Assembly (NCBI GenBank): GCA_900759225.1 | Contig: CAAEUM010000023.1 | Coordinates: 1-18,052 of the forward strand | DNA length: 18,052 bases | Origin: Lachnospiraceae bacterium | GTDB taxonomy: Bacteria; Bacillota; Clostridia; Lachnospirales; Lachnospiraceae | Reading direction: 5' to 3' | Part shown: one piece after another, positions 7,331 to 14,567 of the stretch | How positions within the stretch are numbered: position 1 is the stretch's first letter | Layout of the letters: each line of letters opens with the position of its first letter | The notes under the pieces: model-generated | Told to the model about the DNA's origin: nothing | What the model saw: the letters and a program-made list of their open reading frames with translations, nothing else | The model's database searches: none | Position numbers and translations under genes: made by a program

Positions 7331-8236
7331 TTAACAGGAGTTTTCCTTTGTTTCGCCTTTTTTCTTGTCCGGAATCATGCTATTTTTTGACCTTTTATAA
7401 GAATCAGAAGAACTGCCCCTCCTCTGGCCGGCAAACTCGCTGGGCAAAATCCCGTACCGCTTTTTAAATTCTCTGGCAAATCCCCTGCTGCTGCAGAAAC
7501 CATTGTTGAGAGCAATGGTGCTGATGGTGTCATCCGTCGTCATAAGCTCCCTGTAGGCATAGGCCATCCGTATATCCTGAAGATAGGTCTTAAAATTTAC
7601 CCTGGCATACTTCTGAAACATTCTGGATAAATAGGCATCTGAATACCCGAACATGACCGCCAGATCTGACAGCCTTAAATCCTCTCTGTAATGCTCCCGC
7701 ATATAGGTGGTAATTTTTGACAATGCATCCAGCTTCCGGCTATGGCGCACCTCCTTTTCTCCCACCTCCGTAATCCGGTAAGCACTGACAAGCAGGAACA
7801 TGATCTCATTATAGAGTGCCAGGATCTGAAAGGGACAGCCAATCTCCTTTTTCCGGCTTGCCTCATACAATCTTCGGATACACCCGGCCAATTCCTTATT
7901 TTTAGGATGCCCGCTGCTTGTAAAGCGGATAAACCGCTCTGCTGTAAAATAGTCCTCAAACTGTTTTAAGGGAATCTGAAGGACAAGGGTACAGTTTTTC
8001 TCCGGAGCCTGAATCCAGTGTATCTCATTGGAATTAATGATCACCAGCTCCTCCTGCTTTAAGGGGTATTCCCGGTCATTTAAAAACAGGCTCAGCCGCC
8101 CTTCCATTACTGCAAAAATCTCAATGGATGTATGCCAGTGCTTTTCCCGTACATAATTCCCATTGCCGCCCTCAAACAAAAACAGCTTAAAGGGCATCCC
8201 CTGGTCTGTAATAATAAGTTCATGCTGAAGCTCCAT
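7331..8236 (-). CDS. AraC-family transcriptional regulator
   Basis: A 301-residue regulator. The N-terminal cupin sensor (HWHTSIEIFAVMEGRLSL, EIHWIQ) should bind a small ligand, probably the pathway sugar. The C-terminal third has two helix-turn-helix motifs (LSDLAVMFGYSDAYLSRMFQKY and ISTIALNNGFCSSRGFAREFKKRYG), the standard XylS/AraC DNA-binding domain. ATG 8236 is chosen over an earlier in-frame ATG (8263) because AGGAGG is correctly spaced before it. It is the first gene of the sugar operon, so it probably autoregulates and controls DUF4867, the isomerase and xylB. The last ~30 residues, after the second helix-turn-helix, form an unusual lysine/serine-rich tail without family resemblance. 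Confidence 0.92.
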   Translation of the reverse strand: MELQHELIITDQGMPFKLFLFEGGNGNYVREKHWHTSIEIFAVMEGRLSLFLNDREYPLKQEELVIINSNEIHWIQAPEKNCTLVLQIPLKQFEDYFTAERFIRFTSSGHPKNKELAGCIRRLYEASRKKEIGCPFQILALYNEIMFLLVSAYRITEVGEKEVRHSRKLDALSKITTYMREHYREDLRLSDLAVMFGYSDAYLSRMFQKYARVNFKTYLQDIRMAYAYRELMTTDDTISTIALNNGFCSSRGFAREFKKRYGILPSEFAGQRRGSSSDSYKRSKNSMIPDKKKGETKENSC

Positions 8237-8267
8237 TTTCTTCCTCCTGTACGATAGGTTCAAGTAC

Positions 8268-8307
8268 AGTATATCACCGAAACGGACATGTCGCCTAGCG
8301 GCGACAT
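8268..8307 (-). promoter_or_regulatory. Candidate extended -10 promoter with palindromic operator for the araC-xylB operon
   Basis: On the reverse strand TGATATACT gives a TGn extended -10 (TATACT at 8268-8273) about 30 nt before the araC start codon. No consensus -35 exists at 16-18 nt; that place is covered by a perfect inverted repeat, ATGTCGCC (8288-8295) and GGCGACAT (8300-8307), separated by TAGC. A palindrome across a missing -35 suggests a regulated promoter. AraC proteins usually bind direct half-sites, so another regulator is possible. Not proven from sequence. Confidence 0.5.
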
Positions 8308-8383
8308 CACCAATTATGAAAATCCATTGCTTCGCGCCTTTGGCACTCCCGTAATCGCCGCCAGTATTCGCAATCCGTGCTAA
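8288..8383 (+). other. Possible 31-codon reading frame or gene remnant
   Basis: A forward frame starting at ATG 8288 reads MSPSGDITNYENPLLRAFG and continues to TAA at 8381-8383, with coding-like codon choice and a protein-like composition. The frame stays open about 8 codons upstream of the ATG. There is no ribosome binding site and no matching forward promoter, and it overlaps the araC control region. It could be the 3' remnant of a decayed gene or chance. I do not recognise the peptide. Confidence 0.2.
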
Positions 8384-8413
8384 AAAAAGGAGCCGCCATA
8401 TGCAGCCCCTTTT
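8382..8413 (-). terminator. Intrinsic terminator of the gntP-dehydrogenase operon
   Basis: On the reverse strand AAGGGGCTGC pairs with GCGGCTCCTT (two G-U pairs) and is followed by TTTTTTT. It lies about 50 nt after the SAF-domain oxidoreductase stop and separates that operon from the araC operon. Confidence 0.85.
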
Positions 8414-8459
8414 ATCTTGTCAGGTTTTAAGATTGTAACAGTTCAACGATTGCTTAAAA

Positions 8460-9830
8460 TCACTTAAGCTCCAGCCCCTTTTTATATAATTGATAGGTTT
8501 CAAGCCCGGATAGATCCACATCCTCCGTTGTCACAAGCTGCCCTTTCTTCACGCCCCTCAGCAATACTGCGCCATTGAGCAGATAAAACGGTGCCGCATC
8601 TCCTGCTGCGCTGATCTCAAGCAGCTCCGGCACCAGGCCGTCGATGGAATGATGATGGCCTTCAACCTTCAGCACCGTTCCTGCCGGCAGATCCTTCTGC
8701 GCAACGCCTGCCATAACTGATATCTGACGGCACTCCTCATGAGTTCCTATATCCATAAAATCTCCCAGAAGGATTGATACCGGAGTTTCCAGGCCCATAT
8801 AGTGATATGGATAATAAATACAGCAGTATTTACCGTTCCTGCTCATAACATGGCCCTTTCCCTTAAGGATTTCCCACATCTTTTCATTCTCACATTTTAC
8901 AACAATGAACTCTCCTCCGCAGAAGCTTGCTTCATCCTTTCCTCTTAAGTTATAAAATACATCTACAACTCCCTCGCGGTCTAATATACCGCCATCCTCC
9001 TTTGGAATAAAAATATCAGCAAGCTCGCTTACTTTTGCAATGGGATAGCTTAAGAAGGGGGAAGCCGGCGCCATATGGGTAATATTGGATACCAGATTCA
9101 TTTCACATAGATCCGCCGAAATTACCTCTCTGTACTTTTCCAGAAGGCCGCTTCTCTCCTCCAGAGTTTTTGTCCCTTCATAGTACCAGCAATCCTGCAT
9201 CTGCGGAAGCTGTTCACTGGGGGAATTTCCATCCATATAAATAAACTCTCCCGTTTCACGATCCCATACAAAATCGTATTCGCTGGATTTTCCTGCTGCA
9301 ACTACCTCCAGTCCAAGAAGCATTGCCCAGGACCATAAATCCAGCAGATTTCTGGGCTGGTCGCCATTTACAAGGGCATATACTGCATTGTTCTCCTTGG
9401 CAACCTGATTTAAAACAGGGCCGCACACGCTGTCAGTTTCCTTTGATACCATATAAACATTAATACCCTTCTTTAAAGCGGATAAAGCAGCGTCTGAGCT
9501 CACCGCCGTATTTCCGGTACATTCCACCAGGGCAGTAATCCCGCATTCCATTACCAGACGGTAATCACTGACGATCAGGATCGCATCCTCATTCGCTTTT
9601 TCAATCTCTGCCTTATCCTTACATGTCACGATCTTTGATACGTCATAGCCAATTTCTGTCAGAACCTCCAGACATTCCTCCGGATGCCTGGAACAGATAA
9701 CCCGAAGCTCCATCAGCTTCACCTTTGGGATTTGTGCCAGAAGCGTATAACCATATCCTCTTGTTGCCCCTATAATTCCTACCTTTGATTTCTTTCCACT
9801 TTTGTCATGAAGCAATTTTGTATAATCCAT
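8460..9830 (-). CDS. Homoserine-dehydrogenase-like NAD(P)-binding oxidoreductase with C-terminal SAF domain
   Basis: A 456-residue cytosolic protein. Residues 14-150 form a Rossmann domain (KVGIIGATRGYG at 16-27; LVECTGN at 101-106) of the type seen in homoserine/aspartate-semialdehyde dehydrogenases. A middle catalytic-type domain follows, and residues about 372-445 look like a SAF domain (AGVAQKDLPAGTVLKVEGHH ... LRGVKKGQLVTTEDVDL). The family is often annotated 'SAF domain-containing' or 'NAD(P)H-dependent oxidoreductase' and its reaction is not settled. It is the last gene after the GntP permease and the zinc dehydrogenase, with a good GAGGAG site 8-9 nt before the ATG, and ends at a terminator. 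Context suggests oxidation, reduction or isomerising oxidation of an acid sugar. Homoserine metabolism is unlikely here: there is no ACT domain and no threonine genes nearby. Confidence 0.82.
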   Translation of the reverse strand: MDYTKLLHDKSGKKSKVGIIGATRGYGYTLLAQIPKVKLMELRVICSRHPEECLEVLTEIGYDVSKIVTCKDKAEIEKANEDAILIVSDYRLVMECGITALVECTGNTAVSSDAALSALKKGINVYMVSKETDSVCGPVLNQVAKENNAVYALVNGDQPRNLLDLWSWAMLLGLEVVAAGKSSEYDFVWDRETGEFIYMDGNSPSEQLPQMQDCWYYEGTKTLEERSGLLEKYREVISADLCEMNLVSNITHMAPASPFLSYPIAKVSELADIFIPKEDGGILDREGVVDVFYNLRGKDEASFCGGEFIVVKCENEKMWEILKGKGHVMSRNGKYCCIYYPYHYMGLETPVSILLGDFMDIGTHEECRQISVMAGVAQKDLPAGTVLKVEGHHHSIDGLVPELLEISAAGDAAPFYLLNGAVLLRGVKKGQLVTTEDVDLSGLETYQLYKKGLELK

Positions 9831-9859
9831 ATGTGATTCTCCTCTAGTCAGTTTTTTAG

Positions 9860-9899
9860 TAACAGTTCAGCCGTGCATCTTCGCATGGCTGAACTGTTA
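9860..9899. repeat. 17-bp intercistronic hairpin
   Basis: TAACAGTTCAGCCGTGC (9860-9876) and GCATGGCTGAACTGTTA (9883-9899) form a 17-bp stem with one G-U pair in the forward RNA (one A-C mismatch in the reverse RNA) around a 6-nt loop. It fills most of the 75-nt gap between the zinc dehydrogenase and the SAF oxidoreductase. In the operon's direction no T tract follows, so it may protect or process the polycistronic mRNA. Partial copies of one arm occur at 8435-8450 and 14352-14368. Confidence 0.75.
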
Positions 9900-9905
9900 T
9901 GTTTT

Positions 9906-10895
9906 TTATGGGCGGAAGATGATTTTAATAGCCGCATCATCCTTATCGGCCAGGTCAAAGCCTGCTTTTATATCTGCAAGCTGAAACTCATTTGTAATAA
10001 GAGGCTTGATCTTTACAGACCCCTGAATGATCGGGCGCATTGTATCCGGAACCCAGACATAGCGCTGCTGCCAGGTATGATGCACCAGACAGGTATTCAC
10101 AAACTCCAGTCCGTCATCATGCCAGCGGCTGATATTTAATGTCACCGGAGTTGTTACCCAGCTGTAAAATACAAATTTTCCATTATGACGGAGCATTGCA
10201 CTGGCTGCATTGAAGGATGCTTCCGTTCCGGCTGCCTCTACTACTACATCTGCCCCCCGTCCTCCGGTCAGCGCCTTTACCCTTTCAACCGGGTCCTCCT
10301 GACCGGAATGAATGACAATATCCGCTCCCAGGGATTTCGCCAGATCCAGCTTTCCATCCAGCACATCCACCACAATGACCCGGTAAGCGCCTTTCAGCTT
10401 TGCACACTGTGCAATGATCTGTCCTGCGTAGCCTCCGCCCATGACAACAACTGTATCCCCAAGCTGTACTCCTGAATTGAGTCCGGAATACATAGCACAG
10501 GCAGTAGGCTCGCCCAGAGCTGCAATATCCATGTCAAGACCTTCCGGAACAGGCTGAAGCTGAAACTCCTTTGATCTGAAATAGTCGGCAAAATTATTAT
10601 TCCAGCCAAAAGCCATTACCTTATCCCCGGGCTTATAGCCGCTTACACGGCTCCCCACTGCTACAACGGTTCCACCGCTTTCATGTCCTAAAAGGAAGGG
10701 AAATTCGGGCGGCTGCCTGAATTCCGCTGTCTGAGGAGGCATATTTCCTCTGTAAAAGCTTTTATCCGAGCCGCAGATTCCCATTAGATGATTTTTTACA
10801 ATAATATCATCCTCGCCGCACTCCAGCTCACGTTCGATCAGTTCAATATCATAGGCCTTATTGAGCCTTGCTGCACGAGTAATAAATTTTTCCAT
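9906..10895 (-). CDS. Zinc-dependent medium-chain alcohol dehydrogenase
   Basis: A 329-residue NAD(P)-dependent polyol/hydroxy-acid dehydrogenase of the MDR superfamily. Catalytic zinc ligands are C41 (GICGSD), H71 and E72 (GHE), with the usual downstream GEP (E129). The coenzyme fold has GGGYAG (153-158) and D177 at the end of the second strand, which favours NAD over NADP. The structural-zinc lobe with its four cysteines is absent: GDKVMAFGWNNNFADYF runs straight through. ATG 10895 is chosen over ATG 10901 because the GAGGAG site abuts the earlier ATG but is 6 nt from the later one. It starts 16 nt after the gntP stop. Neighbouring permease and otnK/otnC suggest it oxidises a hydroxyl of an imported sugar acid. 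Substrate unknown. Confidence 0.88.
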   Translation of the reverse strand: MEKFITRAARLNKAYDIELIERELECGEDDIIVKNHLMGICGSDKSFYRGNMPPQTAEFRQPPEFPFLLGHESGGTVVAVGSRVSGYKPGDKVMAFGWNNNFADYFRSKEFQLQPVPEGLDMDIAALGEPTACAMYSGLNSGVQLGDTVVVMGGGYAGQIIAQCAKLKGAYRVIVVDVLDGKLDLAKSLGADIVIHSGQEDPVERVKALTGGRGADVVVEAAGTEASFNAASAMLRHNGKFVFYSWVTTPVTLNISRWHDDGLEFVNTCLVHHTWQQRYVWVPDTMRPIIQGSVKIKPLITNEFQLADIKAGFDLADKDDAAIKIIFRP

Positions 10896-10911
10896 ATGCA
10901 TCTCCTCTATA

Positions 10912-12237
10912 TCAGATAATGCCGATAGCTACAAGAATGCAGGTGATGACCGCTCCTGTAAATCCGGCAACTGTAGAAGCTCCGCCTACTGCGCGGATAC
11001 CCTGCTTTACATCCATATTGGACATAGATACAGTTACCCAGAAACCGGAAGAATTTGCATGCTTGAACATGAGAGCGCCGGTTCCGCAAGCCAGGAATGC
11101 CGCTACCGGAGAAATCCCCAGCGTTGCAAGCATCGGCTCTACCAGAGCTGCTGCGGTCATAACTCCCAGAGAGTTGGAGCCTGTCACTACATGGATCAAG
11201 GCTGCAATGATGATCGGGATCAGGATCGCCGGGAAGGATGACTGAGCCACTACTTCTGCGATCTTATCTGCAACGCCTGAGCTTTTTACAAAAGTTGCCA
11301 GAGCGCCGCCCATACCGGTTACTACGATAGGCATTGCTGCAGCAGTAATACCCTCATCTACCCAGTCATTTAAAACCTTCTTTGTCTTCCACTCCTTACC
11401 GCACAGCAGAAGGGACAGGATACATCCTGTAAAGAGCGCAGCCAGAGGGCTTCCGATAAAGGACAGGAAGTTTGCCAGCTCTGTTTCCGGGAAAAGAATG
11501 GAGCCTGCTGTGTTAAGAAGAATAAGGAACAGCGGGAACAGAATCGGAAGCAGGGACTTTGACAGAGACGGAAGCTCAGCATCATTTGTATTCTCTGCTG
11601 CCTTTAAAAACTCCTCCTTTGGAGCTACCGGTGTTTTCAGGGTGATACAGTAAAGGGTTGCACAGATAATACTTGGAACTGCCACAACTGCTCCCCACAG
11701 GATCGCCTGTCCCAGCGGAACCTTCAACAGTGCTGCTGCAGATACCGGGCCTGGTGTAGGCGGTACTAAGGATGCTGTTACCAGAGCGCCTACATACAAT
11801 GCTGTACCATAGCTCATCATGGACTTCTTTGTTCTCACTGCCAGAAGTGATACGATCGGAATCAGCAGGATCACTACTGTATCTGCCCAGATCGGAATAC
11901 CTAGAATACCGGAGCTTAACGCGATTGCCCAGATAATATTTTTCTCACCTACCAAGTTGATCGCCCATTTGGTGATCCGGATAGCCGCCCCCGTTTTCTC
12001 CAGGACCGTACCCATGGTACATCCAAGAAAGATAACGATCGCTACGCTCTTGATCGTTCCCGAAAATCCCCCATTAATCGCGTCTTCAATCTCCTCCCAG
12101 GGAGTTCCCAGAGCAATGGCTAAAATGATGGCCGACATGAGAATCCCCATTGCCGCATTGACCTTGCACTTTGAAATCAGGACGATCATAAGTACAATGA
12201 CAAGGGCAAACACAATCAATACATACGCTGTTGACAT
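10912..12237 (-). CDS. GntP-family gluconate/acid-sugar permease
   Basis: A 441-residue membrane protein with 12 or more hydrophobic segments, in the GntP family of proton-coupled carboxylate permeases. Family hallmarks are VPPTPGPVSAAALL in the middle and the C-terminal HANSSGFW segment. In E. coli the otnK-otnC cluster carries a GntP-family permease (ygbN), so import of a four-carbon sugar acid such as threonate or erythronate is the natural proposal; gluconate itself is possible, but no gluconate kinase is seen. It is the first gene of the reverse operon, with a strong GGAGGAGG site. A sigma-54 promoter lies 47-61 bp before its start and a palindromic enhancer-like element further up. The PrpR-type activator gene is next upstream. 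Confidence 0.92.
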   Translation of the reverse strand: MSTAYVLIVFALVIVLMIVLISKCKVNAAMGILMSAIILAIALGTPWEEIEDAINGGFSGTIKSVAIVIFLGCTMGTVLEKTGAAIRITKWAINLVGEKNIIWAIALSSGILGIPIWADTVVILLIPIVSLLAVRTKKSMMSYGTALYVGALVTASLVPPTPGPVSAAALLKVPLGQAILWGAVVAVPSIICATLYCITLKTPVAPKEEFLKAAENTNDAELPSLSKSLLPILFPLFLILLNTAGSILFPETELANFLSFIGSPLAALFTGCILSLLLCGKEWKTKKVLNDWVDEGITAAAMPIVVTGMGGALATFVKSSGVADKIAEVVAQSSFPAILIPIIIAALIHVVTGSNSLGVMTAAALVEPMLATLGISPVAAFLACGTGALMFKHANSSGFWVTVSMSNMDVKQGIRAVGGASTVAGFTGAVITCILVAIGII

Positions 12238-12283
12238 GTTGCTACCTCCTCCTTACAGTTTGTTTTTGATATTTATCTATACA

Positions 12284-12298
12284 GCATTTTTCGTGCCA
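12284..12298 (-). promoter_or_regulatory. Sigma-54 (-24/-12) promoter of gntP
   Basis: The reverse strand has TGGCAC (12293-12298), 5 nt, then ATGC (12284-12287), which keeps the invariant GG and GC at the correct spacing of the consensus TGGCAC-N5-TTGC. Transcription would start near 12272, 35 nt before the gntP ATG. A sigma-54 activator is encoded next door. Confidence 0.82.
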
Positions 12299-12367
12299 GC
12301 TTTGATCTGCTTGTTTATTTTATTGATTTTTCATTATTTTTTAATTTTTACAGTTTTTTCTAATCAA

Positions 12368-12427
12368 AAATGTGTTGCATTATGCAGCACGATACAACAA
12401 CGTTTTGCAACATAATGCAACACATTT
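12368..12427. promoter_or_regulatory. 17-bp inverted repeat, candidate enhancer for the PrpR-like activator
   Basis: AAATGTGTTGCATTATG (12368-12384) is repeated as its exact reverse complement at 12411-12427, with a 26-bp spacer. The TGTTGCA core recurs: the left arm continues into TGCAGCA, making a small palindrome, and the right arm has TTGCA 6 nt from TGCAA. It lies about 95-155 bp upstream of the predicted gntP transcription start, the normal place for an upstream activating sequence bound by a sigma-54 activator dimer pair. The 222-bp gap between gntP and the activator gene contains this and the promoter, with no clear terminator for the activator gene. Confidence 0.75.
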
Positions 12428-12458
12428 ATTCTTTTTGAGGACTCTATTTTCAAAGCAT

Positions 12459-14330
12459 TTATAAAATTTTATATTTTTTCATTCTTCTCCACAAGGTAGA
12501 GCGATCGATACCCAGCATTTCTGCCGCTTTACTGCGGTTTCCTTTACTCTCTAAAAGGATCCTTTGTATCTGCTCCTGTTCACTTTCAAAAGCAGGCTTC
12601 ACTTTTTCTTTCCCTATATCCCCCGGATAAAGTGCTTCCTGCATCATCTCTCCCGTGATCACTCCGCCCGATCGGATTACAAAAATCCGCTCTGCCAGGT
12701 TATACAGTTCCCTCACATTCCCCCTGAAGGGATATGTATGCAGCAGCGCCAAAGCCTCTTCCTCTACCTGAAGCGGTTCTGTTTCCAGTTCCTTCATTCT
12801 ATGAAGAAACAAAAGTTCCATATCATTTTCCCTTTCCCGCAAGGGAGGCAAAAACAAACGCAGTACATCCAAACGATATACCAGATCGCGCCGGAATTCC
12901 CCGTTATCTGCCATATGGCTAATGCTTTTATTCGTAGCGGAAATAACCCTCACATCCACATTGATTACTTTATTATCTCCCACTCTTCGCACCTGGCGTT
13001 CCTGGAGCACTCGAAGCAGCTTGCTCTGAATAGACATTGAAATTTCCTCTATTTCATCTAAAAACAAGGTCCCCCCATGAGCCTGCTCAAAAAACCCCAT
13101 TTTTCCACCCTTACTGGTTCCTGTAAATGCCCCCTCAACATAACCAAACAATTCACTCTCCAGCAGATTTTCAGGAAGGGCTGCACAGTTGATCGCCACA
13201 AAGGGGCCGTTTCTGCGCTTACTTTCATTATGAATGCTCTGGGCAAAAAGTTCCTTACCCGTTCCTGTCTCTCCTACAATGATCACATTGGAATCTGAGG
13301 CAGCGTAGCGCTTTGCCATAGAAATCGTGCGTTCGATCACACTGCTTTCATGCAGGATATCCTGAAACCGATAACGGGCCTTCAGCCCCCGTTCGCTTAG
13401 CTTGCGGCGAATCTGACTTTCTAAATCCTGTATCTGGGTTACGTCCGATAGATTGAATACAACACCGGAAATTTTTTTATTTACAATTACCGGAGTGCAT
13501 TTTACCGATACCGTATTGCGGGTTCCGGGAATTTTCACCAGGCGCGCCTCCTCCGCTTCTTTTGAGGAAACAACACCTAAAAAGATTTTTTCAAGCCAGG
13601 GGATCGCGTCCTTTAAAGGCCTTTTCATCAGGCTTACATCCCCATTCATTTTGCGTATCACATAATTACGCACCTGTATTATACCCTGGCAATCCACATA
13701 GAGAAGTCCTGCATCCGAAGAATAAATGATCGTCTTATACATTTGCGAGAGTATCCGCTCCTGACGGATCGTGTCCACCGTATGGATTGCCTCATCCATC
13801 GCCTGTGCCAGTGTATCCGCGCCTGTTTTAATAACAACCGCTGGCAGCCCTGCCTCCCTGGCCAGAATATTCGCGGAATATCCGCCTACCAGAGCATCAC
13901 AGCCCGCCTCCCTGGCCTTCTGGATCGCCTGAGGAAGCTCATGATTTTCAACTGGTGCATATACCTCTGCCTCAACCCCAAAAAAGCGGCAGATATCCTT
14001 CGCTCCATAAAGGCGGTTTCCAAATCCGCAGATCGCAATCTTTTTCGGATGATAAAGCTGGCAGCACTCCGAAAGAGCACGCACAATGTCATAACCAGAA
14101 ATCTGCAGGGTAATTGTAGGAATCGAAGAGTAAGCTGCAGATGTTTTCTGCGCTGTGTATCCCCTGGCAATAATGGCATCATACTCCGCCGCAGGAACAT
14201 CCGGCGTTTCTTCCACCGTCATAGTCTTTACCTCTACATTCAGTCGTTTCCGCTCAGGATGGTTTTCCAATACATACTTTACCGTTTCCTCAAGCTCCGG
14301 ATAAGGAACTATAAATAACAAACGAATCAT
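12459..14330 (-). CDS. PrpR-type sigma-54-dependent transcriptional activator
   Basis: A 623-residue enhancer-binding protein. Residues about 10-190 match the propionate-activator (PrpR_N) sensor type that binds a small ligand, and about 195-300 look like a PAS domain. Residues 322-560 form the AAA+ module: Walker A GETGTGKE (353-360), GAFTGT (400-405), Walker B GGTLFLDEIEEI (419-430), sensor ISATN, and the arginine region FRRDLVYRLDVLRL. A Fis-type helix-turn-helix ends the protein (NRSKAAEMLGIDRSTLWRRM, 598-617). The sixth residue of the GAFTGA loop that contacts sigma-54 is threonine instead of alanine. ATG 14330 has GAAGGAG 5-6 nt upstream. It lies between gntP and the divergent otnK-otnC, both with -24/-12 promoters, so it very probably activates both in response to a pathway acid sugar. 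It is unlikely to control propionate use, as no methylcitrate genes are present. Confidence 0.93.
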   Translation of the reverse strand: MIRLLFIVPYPELEETVKYVLENHPERKRLNVEVKTMTVEETPDVPAAEYDAIIARGYTAQKTSAAYSSIPTITLQISGYDIVRALSECCQLYHPKKIAICGFGNRLYGAKDICRFFGVEAEVYAPVENHELPQAIQKAREAGCDALVGGYSANILAREAGLPAVVIKTGADTLAQAMDEAIHTVDTIRQERILSQMYKTIIYSSDAGLLYVDCQGIIQVRNYVIRKMNGDVSLMKRPLKDAIPWLEKIFLGVVSSKEAEEARLVKIPGTRNTVSVKCTPVIVNKKISGVVFNLSDVTQIQDLESQIRRKLSERGLKARYRFQDILHESSVIERTISMAKRYAASDSNVIIVGETGTGKELFAQSIHNESKRRNGPFVAINCAALPENLLESELFGYVEGAFTGTSKGGKMGFFEQAHGGTLFLDEIEEISMSIQSKLLRVLQERQVRRVGDNKVINVDVRVISATNKSISHMADNGEFRRDLVYRLDVLRLFLPPLRERENDMELLFLHRMKELETEPLQVEEEALALLHTYPFRGNVRELYNLAERIFVIRSGGVITGEMMQEALYPGDIGKEKVKPAFESEQEQIQRILLESKGNRSKAAEMLGIDRSTLWRRMKKYKIL

Positions 14331-14382
14331 AGGTTCTCCTTCAAATACTACGTAACCGTTCAGCCGACACGATCATACAGAT

Positions 14383-14411
14383 CTATTGCAACGTCACGTC
14401 TCTTCCGTCAA
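14383..14411 (-). promoter_or_regulatory. Weak candidate promoter of the activator gene
   Basis: Reverse strand TTGACG (14406-14411), 17 nt, CAATAG (14383-14388). The -35 is good and the -10 poor. It is the best vegetative match in the divergent intergenic region, which also holds a GTTGCA half-site resembling the gntP enhancer core. Confidence 0.3.
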
Positions 14412-14433
14412 TGTTCAGTTTAAGGCATAGTTT

Positions 14434-14450
14434 TTGGCATGATCTTTGCT
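14434..14450 (+). promoter_or_regulatory. Sigma-54 (-24/-12) promoter of otnK-otnC
   Basis: TTGGCAT (14434-14440), GATCT, TTGCT (14446-14450): TGGCAT-N5-TTGC matches the consensus except for one C-to-T. Transcription would start near 14460, about 108 nt before otnK. The -12 element runs into TGCTATAAT (14447-14455), a perfect extended -10 hexamer for the vegetative sigma factor, but without a matching -35. Confidence 0.85.
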
Positions 14451-14567
14451 ATAATATATAGTATAGATGTTAGCGGCAGAGGGACGAGCTGTCCTTTATC
14501 CCCGGCATCCAGTATAAGAAGCATTATAAAAACGCGGCCTTGCAATGGCCAGAAAGGGAACAAACAC

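Noticed and set aside
9860..9910. Intercistronic hairpin as a terminator of the gntP-dehydrogenase transcript
   Set aside because: In the operon's direction the stem is followed by ACTAAAAAAC rather than a T tract. A T run occurs only in the opposite direction, where no gene is present.
13743..14318. A 191-codon forward frame within the sigma-54 activator gene
   Set aside because: It is antisense to the conserved sensor domain and very rich in Arg, Leu and Cys, as expected of a shadow frame.
14439..14567. Upstream in-frame start for otnK at 14439
   Set aside because: It lies inside the -24/-12 promoter, before the expected transcription start; ATG 14568 begins with the conserved kinase N-terminus.
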